Source: an uncultured Haemophilus sp.
Lineage (GTDB): Bacteria > Pseudomonadota > Gammaproteobacteria > Enterobacterales > Pasteurellaceae
Length of the DNA: 5,724 bases
Assembly: GCA_959600045.1 (NCBI GenBank)
Contig: CAUGKJ010000069.1
Span: 1 to 5,724 of the forward strand
Direction of reading: 5' to 3'
Shown: in pieces, positions 1 to 4,192 of the stretch
Layout of the letters: each line of letters starts with the position of its first letter
Numbering within the stretch: position 1 is the first letter of the stretch
Notes under the pieces: model-generated
The model's database searches: none
Seen by the model: only the letters and a program-made list of their open reading frames with translations
Told to the model about the DNA's origin: nothing
Program-made: the position numbers and the translations under genes

Positions 1-203
1 CAGGTCGTGCAGGTACCATTTCAGCAGTACAGCATACAAAAGCCGCGATGACACTGGCTAAAGCACCAGATGAAGAGTCTAAACCATTCCCAATTGTAGA
101 GTGGACGGAGTCTCGCTATTACTTTAACGGTAAAGGCGCCGCAGGTCATCATAGTGCAATTAGCCATATTTATTCTGAAGCGACACAAGCGAAAGCAGAG
201 TAA
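1..203 (+). CDS. C-terminal end of an unidentified protein (5' truncated)
   Basis: An open frame enters from the left edge (first whole codon at position 3) and ends at TAA 201-203, giving the last 66 residues of a protein. The tail is moderately hydrophilic, with an acidic/proline stretch (APDEESKPFP), an aromatic patch (EWTESRYYF), a GKGAAGHH segment and an Ala/Lys-rich end (SEATQAKAE). I see no membrane segment and do not recognise the family, so no function is given. That it is a real gene end rather than a chance open frame is supported by the intrinsic terminator 16 bases after the stop and by the lack of any stop over the whole stretch. A 64-codon frame on the opposite strand is Cys/Arg-rich and looks like its shadow. 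Confidence 0.7.
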   Translation, partial: GRAGTISAVQHTKAAMTLAKAPDEESKPFPIVEWTESRYYFNGKGAAGHHSAISHIYSEATQAKAE

Positions 204-219
204 TATCCTAATCATAAAG

Positions 220-245
220 ACGGAACCAATAGGTTCCGTTTTTTA
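220..245 (+). terminator. Intrinsic terminator of the left-edge gene
   Basis: An 8-bp perfect stem, ACGGAACC (220-227) with GGTTCCGT (232-239), closes an AATA loop and runs directly into six T (239-244). It lies 16 bases after the stop codon of the truncated left gene and isolates that gene from the tRNA promoter downstream. Confidence 0.9.
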
Positions 246-311
246 TTTTGTGTATTTTTAAAACATTGTGATTCAAAAGTAGTCAGTCAGATAATTTTTT
301 TATTTTCTTGC

Positions 312-340
312 TTGACGGGGTGGGGGAAAAAACGTATTAT
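312..340 (+). promoter_or_regulatory. Sigma70 promoter of tRNA-Ser
   Basis: The -35 box is TTGACG (312-317) and the -10 box TATTAT (335-340), with an ideal 17-bp spacer containing a G-rich run. Start of transcription is expected near 346-348, about a dozen bases before the mature tRNA. The segment after the -10 (CACCTCGC) is relatively GC-rich, as is common in stringently controlled stable-RNA promoters; that regulatory point is inference. Confidence 0.85.
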
Positions 341-358
341 TCACCTCGCTTAAATCAC

Positions 359-448
359 GGAGGAATGGTCGAGTGGTTGAAGGCACCGGTCTTGAAAACC
401 GGCGAGGGTTTACGCCCTCCGTGAGTTCGAATCTCACTTCCTCCGCCA
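359..448 (+). tRNA. tRNA-Ser (anticodon UGA)
   Basis: This is a complete 90-base class II tRNA. The acceptor stem GGAGGAA (359-365) pairs with TTCCTCC (438-444), followed by discriminator G445 and an encoded CCA (446-448). The anticodon stem ACCGG... is closed by CCGGT (386-390) and ACCGG (398-402) around loop CTTGAAA, giving anticodon TGA at 393-395, which reads UCA and other UCN codons. A long variable arm (GAGGG with CCCTC) and a T arm (GTGAG TTCGAAT CTCAC) are as expected for tRNA-Ser. It sits alone between its own promoter and terminator. Confidence 0.98.
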
Positions 449-456
449 TCAAATTC

Positions 457-491
457 AAAAAATCCCTAAATCGAAAGATTTAGGGATTTTT
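457..491. terminator. Bidirectional terminator between tRNA-Ser and priC
   Basis: A perfect 10-bp stem, TCCCTAAATC (463-472) with GATTTAGGGA (477-486), carries a GAAA tetraloop. It is flanked by six A on the left and five T on the right, so it has a U-tract in either direction. It should end tRNA-Ser transcription rightward and priC transcription leftward, 25 bases after the priC stop. Confidence 0.92.
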
Positions 492-516
492 GCTTTTCAG
501 TCTATTAAAAAATATC

Positions 517-1098
517 TTATTTTTTGACCGCACTTTCTTGGGCTTCTTTAAAGGCAAGGTATTCTTCTAAGGTCTCAATCGCTTCTAAACATTTTTGACG
601 ACGCGTTAAATAAATCTCGGCTGTTTGCTTATGCATATCTCGTTGAATGTTTGTTTGTGCCGTATCTGCTTGTGCTTTAGCTTCTTCGTATTTCTCTGTG
701 AGTTTCTGTAAGGCTTCATAATATTTATCTAAACGCTCTCTTGGAGGGAGGCGATGAATGCTATGTTGTGATTTGCTACTTGCAACTTGTGGCTCTGTTA
801 TTTTCGGCTGAATGGGCTCTTTATGCTTGCGATTCATGGCTTCAGTCAAGGCGGTGCATTGCCCTAAAAGATGTTCAGCCATAAATACAATTTGCTCTTC
901 ATTTTGATGGGGGATATTAGATAGCTTAGTTAAGCTTTGTTGGATTTCTTTGAGATAAAAACTGACTGTTTCAAAATCTTCGGTAAATAAAGTGCGGTTA
1001 AATTTAGCGTTGATTTTTTTATCAGAGCCAGCCTGATAGGCTTGAGTCAGTTGCTGTACTTTTTGCTCGAGCGTCTTGAGTAATGATTGAATAGACAT
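517..1098 (-). CDS. priC: PriC-like primosomal replication protein
   Basis: The 193-residue protein looks like PriC (PriB''), which in E. coli binds SSB at stalled forks and helps reload the DnaB helicase so that replication restarts away from oriC. Against the E. coli protein as I remember it, the matching landmarks are an N-terminal helix LLKTLEQKVQQL (6-17), the FNRTLF segment (33-38; FDRHLF in E. coli), FMAEHLLGQ (72-80; WLAEHL), and a basic C-terminal helix with RRQKCLEAIETLEEYL (166-181). The whole chain is charged and helical, with a Lys/Glu-rich coiled-coil-like second half and a less conserved linker around 90-115. E. coli PriC is about 175 residues, so this one is slightly longer. 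The start ATG (1096-1098) has Shine-Dalgarno GGGGA 7 bases upstream. It is the last gene of the minus-strand block and has its own likely promoter. Confidence 0.85.
   Translation of the reverse strand: MSIQSLLKTLEQKVQQLTQAYQAGSDKKINAKFNRTLFTEDFETVSFYLKEIQQSLTKLSNIPHQNEEQIVFMAEHLLGQCTALTEAMNRKHKEPIQPKITEPQVASSKSQHSIHRLPPRERLDKYYEALQKLTEKYEEAKAQADTAQTNIQRDMHKQTAEIYLTRRQKCLEAIETLEEYLAFKEAQESAVKK
527..535 (-). repeat. DNA uptake signal sequence (USS), Haemophilus type
   Basis: An exact AAGTGCGGT on the minus strand, followed by an A/T-rich run, as in the extended Haemophilus uptake signal recognised during natural transformation. It encodes part of the last residues of PriC (SAVKK). Confidence 0.95.
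990..998 (+). repeat. DNA uptake signal sequence (USS), Haemophilus type
   Basis: An exact AAGTGCGGT on the plus strand, followed by TAAATTTAG and a T-run. On the coding strand it supplies the codons for N34-R35-T36-L37 of PriC, inside the conserved FNRTLF segment. Confidence 0.95.
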
Positions 1099-1130
1099 AA
1101 AAAAATCCCCGCATAATGTATGCAGGGATT
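1099..1130 (-). terminator. Terminator of the transporter gene, overlapping priC start signals
   Basis: On the minus strand AATCCCTGCAT (1130-1120) pairs over 11 bp, with one G-T pair, with ATGCGGGGATT (1114-1104). The loop is ACATT and seven T follow (1105-1099). It begins 7 bases after the transporter stop codon. Its U-tract abuts the priC ATG, and its 3' arm contains the priC Shine-Dalgarno. Confidence 0.85.
1106..1110 (-). promoter_or_regulatory. priC Shine-Dalgarno, inside the terminator 3' arm
   Basis: GGGGA lies 7 bases (all T) before the priC ATG and is the only Shine-Dalgarno candidate there. The same bases form the 3' arm of the transporter terminator, so access to the site should depend on whether the transcript also contains the 5' arm. 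Confidence 0.7.
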
Positions 1131-1157
1131 ATAACGATTAAAGGGTCATGGCTGCAA
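1128..1157 (-). promoter_or_regulatory. Likely sigma70 promoter of priC
   Basis: On the minus strand a perfect -10 TATAAT (1133-1128) follows TTGCAG (1157-1152) at an 18-bp spacing. The -35 matches the consensus only at TTG. It overlaps the last codons of the transporter, its stop codon, and the first bases of its terminator. Transcription should begin near 1121, giving a 5' leader of about 20-25 bases that lacks most of the hairpin's 5' arm. Confidence 0.6.
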
Positions 1158-2490
1158 TCCAACCGAACGCTAATAGTGGGATATTGTAGTGAATAAAGGT
1201 TGGCACAACAGAATCCCAAATGTGGTCGTGTTTACCATCCATATTCAAACCGGATGTTGGACCAAGTGTGGAGTCAGAAGCCGGTGAACCCGCATCTCCT
1301 AATGCAGCCGCTACACCTACGATAGCCACTGTCGCAAGTGGTGAGAAACCAAAAGAGAGACAAAGTGGTACATAAATTGAGGTGATAATTGGCACGGTTG
1401 AGAAAGAAGAACCAATACCCATGGTAATCAATAACCCAACGAGTAGCATTAAGAATGCCGCAACGCCTTTGCTTTGAATCACACCGGTTGAAAGTGCATC
1501 AACTAGCTCTTTTACGCCACTTGTGGTATTAATCACATTGGCGAAACCAGAAGCAGCAATCATCACAAAGCCGATCATCGCCATTAAGCGTAAACCTTGT
1601 TGGAAAATGTCGTTACTTTCTTTGAGTTTGAAAATACCAAAAGCACCGAAAATTACTAAACCGACTAAACCACCAATGATAGTTGAGCTTGTGAAAAGCT
1701 GTGTGGCAAAAGTCGCGACAATGGCGACCGCACTTGCGGTAATTTGAATCGGTTTAATGTTTGCAATGTGTTGTTCAATTTCAGTTGTAGTTGGTTCTGC
1801 CGTTGTCACAACATACTCACGCGGTTTGCGATAGGTAACAAATACGGCAGTGAGTAAACCAAGAATCATACCAATAACAGGGATAAGCATAGCAAAAGAA
1901 ACTTCACCAACACTAGTTTGTAAACCGAGTGGTGCCCCAGCCAGATTGATATTTTTTACTAAAACGCTTTCGATAAAGATTTTCCCGAAACCAACCGGTA
2001 AGATCATATAGGTTGCGGTTAAACCGAAGGTAATAATACAAGCAACTGCACGACGATCGATTTTTAAACGGTTAAAAATAGAAAGTAAAGGTGGCACTAC
2101 AATTGGGATAAATGCAATGTGCACTGGGAGCAAGTTTTGGGATGAAATGGCGAATAAAAGCAAAATACCAAGCAGCATATATTTAAACCACGCTAAATTT
2201 TTACCAGTTGGTGTTTTGTTCATTCGGGTAATAATTTTGTAGGCAAGCAAATCAGTGATGCCAGATTTTGAAATCGCAATGGCAAATGCACCGAGCATCG
2301 CATAGTTCATGGCAACTTCAGCACCACCACCTAAGCCGCCTGTAAAAGCTTCAATGGTTTTGCTTAAACCTAGGTCTCCGCATAAGCCAGCTGTAAGAGC
2401 AGAAATCACAAGTGCGATAACCACGTTCACGCGCAGTAAGCTTAACGCCAGTAGCACGATAATTGAAATAACAACGGGATTAGATAGCAT
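1138..2490 (-). CDS. YuiF-family (NhaC-like superfamily) transporter, predicted histidine permease
   Basis: This 450-residue inner-membrane protein has about 11-12 hydrophobic segments, roughly at 4-36, 58-76, 102-118, 121-141, 147-168, 196-220, 248-287, 299-322, 342-382, 385-399 and 428-449, and a charged central loop at 219-247. The C-terminal signature GDAGSPASDSTLG (398-410), then NMDGKHDHIWDS (416-427), is typical of the Na+/H+ antiporter-like family containing B. subtilis YuiF and, as I recall, H. influenzae HI_0325. Comparative genomics has predicted YuiF orthologues to be histidine transporters. The attenuator just upstream, with a His-rich leader peptide, supports histidine as substrate; the coupling ion is not visible from sequence. 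The start ATG has AAGGA 8 bases upstream (2499-2503). The length is normal and the reading frame intact. Databases may label it simply Na+/H+ antiporter. Confidence 0.85.
   Translation of the reverse strand: MLSNPVVISIIVLLALSLLRVNVVIALVISALTAGLCGDLGLSKTIEAFTGGLGGGAEVAMNYAMLGAFAIAISKSGITDLLAYKIITRMNKTPTGKNLAWFKYMLLGILLLFAISSQNLLPVHIAFIPIVVPPLLSIFNRLKIDRRAVACIITFGLTATYMILPVGFGKIFIESVLVKNINLAGAPLGLQTSVGEVSFAMLIPVIGMILGLLTAVFVTYRKPREYVVTTAEPTTTEIEQHIANIKPIQITASAVAIVATFATQLFTSSTIIGGLVGLVIFGAFGIFKLKESNDIFQQGLRLMAMIGFVMIAASGFANVINTTSGVKELVDALSTGVIQSKGVAAFLMLLVGLLITMGIGSSFSTVPIITSIYVPLCLSFGFSPLATVAIVGVAAALGDAGSPASDSTLGPTSGLNMDGKHDHIWDSVVPTFIHYNIPLLAFGWIAAMTL
1727..1735 (-). repeat. DNA uptake signal sequence (USS), Haemophilus type
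   Basis: An exact AAGTGCGGT on the minus strand within the transporter gene, coding for part of T-A-S-A-V (251-255) at the start of a membrane segment. Its plus-strand context ACCGCACTTGCGGT is nearly self-complementary by coincidence. Confidence 0.93.
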
Positions 2491-2508
2491 ATTGTTGTTC
2501 CTTATTGA

Positions 2509-2565
2509 TTAATTAAAAGAAAAAGGTCGCATAAAAGAAAATTGATTTAAGGTTAGATGTCGCAT
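2509..2565 (-). CDS. Possible 18-codon ORF between attenuator and transporter
   Basis: Downstream of the attenuator terminator, on the same strand as the transporter, ATG (2565-2563) opens an 18-codon frame, MRHLTLNQFSFMRPFSFN, ending at TAA (2511-2509). A strong Shine-Dalgarno, CAGGAG (2580-2575), lies 9 bases before it, better than the transporter's own AAGGA. The stop is 18 bases before the transporter ATG, close enough for ribosomes ending here to influence initiation there. The peptide has five Phe and two Arg, has no membrane-spanning length, and matches no leader I know. The 8-base TATGCGAC occurs twice, at the start codon and at Met12. It would be translated only when the attenuator is read through. 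It could be a second regulatory upstream ORF, a small protein, or chance; sequence alone does not decide. Confidence 0.45.
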   Translation of the reverse strand: MRHLTLNQFSFMRPFSFN

Positions 2566-2591
2566 AGTAATAAACTCCTGTAATTAATAAT

Positions 2592-2627
2592 AAAACAAAA
2601 CCCCTCGAAAGTTGCCTTCCGAGGGGT
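2592..2627 (-). terminator. Attenuator terminator hairpin upstream of the transporter
   Basis: On the minus strand ACCCCTCGGAAG (2627-2616) pairs with CTTTCGAGGGGT (2611-2600) over 12 bp, with one G-T pair, around a GCAA tetraloop, followed by TTTTGTTTT. It lies about 100 bases before the transporter start and 69 bases after the leader-peptide stop, the position expected for a transcription attenuator. Confidence 0.92.
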
Positions 2628-2695
2628 AAGATTTTTTTGATCTTTATCTTGTCAGCTCGGAAGAAATCTTCCAAGCACGCCAACAGCCTGAAAGA

Positions 2696-2740
2696 TTATT
2701 CAGTTGAATGGCGATGATGGTGACGAAGGATAAAGTTCAT
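2696..2740 (-). CDS. hisL: His-rich leader peptide of the transporter attenuator
   Basis: ATG (2740-2738) opens a 14-codon frame, MNFILRHHHRHSTE, that stops at TAA (2698-2696). His codons stand at positions 7, 8, 9 and 11, the run that makes translation speed depend on charged tRNA-His. The E. coli his leader peptide is about 16 residues with seven consecutive His; this one has four interrupted by Arg, so the sensor may be gentler. A Shine-Dalgarno, GAGAG (2751-2747), lies 6 bases upstream. The stop codon falls in the loop of the first hairpin, as expected for an attenuator in which an unhindered ribosome allows termination. The peptide itself probably has no function after synthesis. It was too short for routine gene calling and is identified from context. 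Confidence 0.88.
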   Translation of the reverse strand: MNFILRHHHRHSTE

Positions 2741-2782
2741 TTGAAACTCTCTTATTTAGATAACTAAATCGAATTACTTTTT

Positions 2783-2811
2783 AAAATACGGTAAACCGAA
2801 AACGATTGCAA
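2783..2811 (-). promoter_or_regulatory. Sigma70 promoter of the attenuator-transporter unit
   Basis: On the minus strand TTGCAA (2811-2806) and TATTTT (2788-2783) are separated by exactly 17 bp. Start is expected near 2776, about 36 bases before the leader-peptide ATG. The promoter lies just after the rnt stop codon. I see no convincing GC-rich terminator between rnt and this promoter, so gloA-rnt transcripts may also enter the attenuator. Confidence 0.75.
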
Positions 2812-2837
2812 GCCTTTTTTCTAAAAAATTTTGAAAA

Positions 2838-3527
2838 TTAAAGTGCGGTCTGATTTTCAGCTGTTTTTTCCGTTTCATTTGTTTGAGCAACATGCGGGAA
2901 ACCACCAAGCTCTTTTAAATGATTCACCATATAGCAAAATAATTCAGCCGTACGTTCGGTATCATATAGCGCAGAGTGTGCTTGTTTACCATCAAAAGGG
3001 ATTTTTGCCGCTTGGCATGCTTTGACGAGAACCGTTTGTCCAAACATAAAACCGGCAAGTGTTGCTGTATCAAACATCCCAAAAGGGTGGAATGGATTGC
3101 GTTTTACGCCCGTACGTTCTGCCGCAGCCATCACGAAACTTTGGTCAAAAGCCGCATTGTGCGCCACGATGATAGAGCGCTGACATTCAGCATCTTTTTG
3201 TCCACGACGCACCATTTGAAACAGCCCTGTGATGGCATCTAATTCAGATACGGCACCTCGTAATGGATTGTGAATATCAATTCCGTTAAATTTGAGTGAT
3301 TCGGGATTAATATTCGCCCCCTCAAATGGTTCAATATGGAAATGGCATTTTTGATCAGGTTGTAAATTGCCATTTTCATCCATTTTTAAGGTGATTGCCG
3401 CAAGCTCTAAAAGCGCATCTTTTTTGGCATCAAACCCAGCCGTTTCCACATCAATAATGACAGGAAAGTAGCCACGGAAGCGATTTTTTAATTGATGGTG
3501 ATAAGGAATTTCAGGTGTATCTGACAC
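2838..3527 (-). CDS. rnt: Ribonuclease T
   Basis: RNase T is a DEDDh-type 3'-5' exonuclease that trims the 3' ends of tRNA, 5S and 23S rRNA and other small RNAs and takes part in tRNA end turnover. All catalytic residues are visible: D26 and E28 in IDVETAGF (Exo I), D128 in [10 protein letters not shown] (Exo II), H184 and D189 in [10 protein letters not shown] (Exo III). Each is shifted by exactly three from E. coli D23, E25, D125, H181 and D186. Other family stretches include FRGYFPV, KMDENG, FNGID and KRNPFHPF. At 229 residues it is somewhat longer than E. coli RNase T (215), the extra being a polar tail after LGGFPHVA. The start is GTG (3527-3525), supported by AAGGA 7 bases upstream and by the family N-terminus MSD. 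That Shine-Dalgarno overlaps the gloA stop, so the two are probably cotranscribed and coupled. Confidence 0.97.
   Translation of the reverse strand: MSDTPEIPYHHQLKNRFRGYFPVIIDVETAGFDAKKDALLELAAITLKMDENGNLQPDQKCHFHIEPFEGANINPESLKFNGIDIHNPLRGAVSELDAITGLFQMVRRGQKDAECQRSIIVAHNAAFDQSFVMAAAERTGVKRNPFHPFGMFDTATLAGFMFGQTVLVKACQAAKIPFDGKQAHSALYDTERTAELFCYMVNHLKELGGFPHVAQTNETEKTAENQTAL
2841..2849 (+). repeat. DNA uptake signal sequence (USS), Haemophilus type
   Basis: An exact AAGTGCGGT on the plus strand, with A/T-rich flanks on both sides. It overlaps the very end of rnt, encoding the final T-A-L on the other strand. No partner in inverted orientation lies nearby, so it is not part of a terminator. 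Confidence 0.95.
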
Positions 3528-3534
3528 AATGTAT

Positions 3535-3540
3535 TCCTTA
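3535..3540 (-). promoter_or_regulatory. rnt Shine-Dalgarno overlapping the gloA stop codon
   Basis: TAAGGA on the minus strand contains both the gloA stop (TAA, 3540-3538) and the rnt Shine-Dalgarno (AAGGA, 3539-3535). It is followed 7 bases later by the GTG start of rnt. This arrangement fixes the choice of GTG and suggests translational coupling. Confidence 0.85.
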
Positions 3541-3945
3541 ATTCCCTAAAGCTGATTTTGCACTTTTGTTTTCGATAAATTCGATCTTATAACCATCCGG
3601 ATCTTCAACGAAGGCAATCACAGTAGTGCCGCCTTTAACAGGACCGGCTTCGCGAGTCACTTTACCGCCATTAGCACGTACCGCTTCACAAGTTGCGTAA
3701 ATATCATCTACACCAATAGCAATATGCCCGTAAGCATTACCAAGATCATATTCAGTTACGCCCCAGTTGTATGTTAATTCAATTTCTGCAGCGCTTTCGC
3801 CATCTTCGTAACCTAAAAAAGCAAGCGTATATTTATACTCAGGGTTTTCACTTGTGCGTAATAAACGCATACCTAAAACATCTTGATAAAATTTAATAGA
3901 GCGGTCTAAATCACCTACTCGAAGCATTGTGTGTAAAATTTTCAT
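3538..3945 (-). CDS. gloA: Lactoylglutathione lyase (glyoxalase I)
   Basis: Glyoxalase I converts the hemithioacetal of methylglyoxal and glutathione to S-lactoylglutathione, the first step of methylglyoxal detoxification in the cytoplasm. The 135-residue length equals that of E. coli GloA, and long stretches match as I recall that protein: HTMLRVGDL (5-13), [12 protein letters not shown] (28-39), IELTYNWGV (55-63), AYGHIA (71-76), [20 protein letters not shown] (101-120). The four metal ligands known in E. coli (H5, E56, H74, E122) are all present at identical positions, consistent with the Ni-type bacterial enzyme of two vicinal-oxygen-chelate repeats. The start ATG has AAGGA 7 bases upstream (3953-3957). 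It is the first gene of the minus-strand block, 10 bases from the rnt start. Confidence 0.98.
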   Translation of the reverse strand: MKILHTMLRVGDLDRSIKFYQDVLGMRLLRTSENPEYKYTLAFLGYEDGESAAEIELTYNWGVTEYDLGNAYGHIAIGVDDIYATCEAVRANGGKVTREAGPVKGGTTVIAFVEDPDGYKIEFIENKSAKSALGN

Positions 3946-3976
3946 GTTGTTTTCCTTCTTTAATTGTATTTGCTAA

Positions 3977-3982
3977 ATTATG
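3977..3982 (-). promoter_or_regulatory. Candidate -10 element of the gloA promoter
   Basis: CATAAT on the minus strand, about 32 bases before the gloA ATG, preceded by TATGG. I see no convincing -35 at 16-18 bp, so this is only the best candidate in the gap. Confidence 0.35.
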
Positions 3983-4090
3983 CCATAGAATGCGATTTGG
4001 CGCGAATGGAACTTAAAATTTAGATTCAAGAAAAATATTTTTTTATACTTCTATTTTGGTGAAATTATAGTCATAATCTGACAAATATCG

Positions 4091-4159
4091 ATAGTGATGC
4101 CGAATTGTAAAATATGGTTATCTTTGTAATAAGAAAAAATAGCTCATAGATATCACTAT
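4091..4159. repeat. Inverted repeat upstream of the pectate lyase gene
   Basis: ATAGTGAT (4091-4098) recurs as its exact reverse complement ATCACTAT (4152-4159), the two arms 53 bases apart in the AT-rich gap between gloA and the lyase. It could be a paired operator site or chance. Apart from this and weak promoter-like AT-rich stretches I see no gene or RNA in 3961-4180. Confidence 0.3.
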
Positions 4160-4192
4160 TAAGTCAAACATAAAGTAAATATGGGTATTTAT

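Larger units (their letters stand above)
2592..2776 (-). promoter_or_regulatory. Histidine attenuator (his-leader type) controlling the transporter
   Basis: The leader transcript can fold in two exclusive ways. Terminating set: CGCCA (2713-2709) with TGGCG (2682-2678) plus CTGAA (2703-2699) with TTCAG (2692-2688); GCTTGGAAG (2676-2668) with CTTCCGAGC (2663-2655); then the terminator. Antiterminating set: the B segment CAGGC with GCTTG of segment C, and CTTCCGAG (2663-2656) with CTCGGAAG (2623-2616), the last a perfect 8-bp match that consumes the terminator's 5' arm. Segment A overlaps the His codons of the leader peptide. A ribosome stalled there for lack of charged tRNA-His would block A:B pairing and favour read-through. 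This six-segment logic is that of the E. coli his leader. The folds are drawn by eye; the 5' end assumes the predicted promoter. Confidence 0.88.

Noticed and set aside
1022..1219. 65-codon minus-strand frame crossing the transporter end and priC start
   Set aside because: It overlaps two well-supported genes out of frame, and its only nearby purine-rich site is the one used by priC.
1727..1740. ACCGCACTTGCGGT as a hairpin or terminator
   Set aside because: The loop would be two bases and no T-tract follows; it is explained by a USS within an Ala-Ser-Ala-Val coding stretch.
1523..2512. Plus-strand frames of 74 and 67 codons opposite the transporter
   Set aside because: Low-complexity Ala/Lys/Pro/Thr translations typical of the complement of membrane-protein codons; shadows of the transporter.
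2812..2837. A/T-only stem (TTTTTT/AAAAAA) after rnt as a terminator
   Set aside because: There is no GC in the stem and a two-base loop; it would not form a stable terminator.
2831..3242. Two plus-strand frames of 64 and 88 codons
   Set aside because: Both are antisense to rnt, which has all its catalytic motifs; no ribosome sites or family features were seen.
4056..4076. Possible CRP site (GGTGA...TCAT) upstream of the lyase
   Set aside because: The half-sites are 8 bases apart instead of 6 and the second is degraded, so it does not fit the TGTGA-N6-TCACA pattern.
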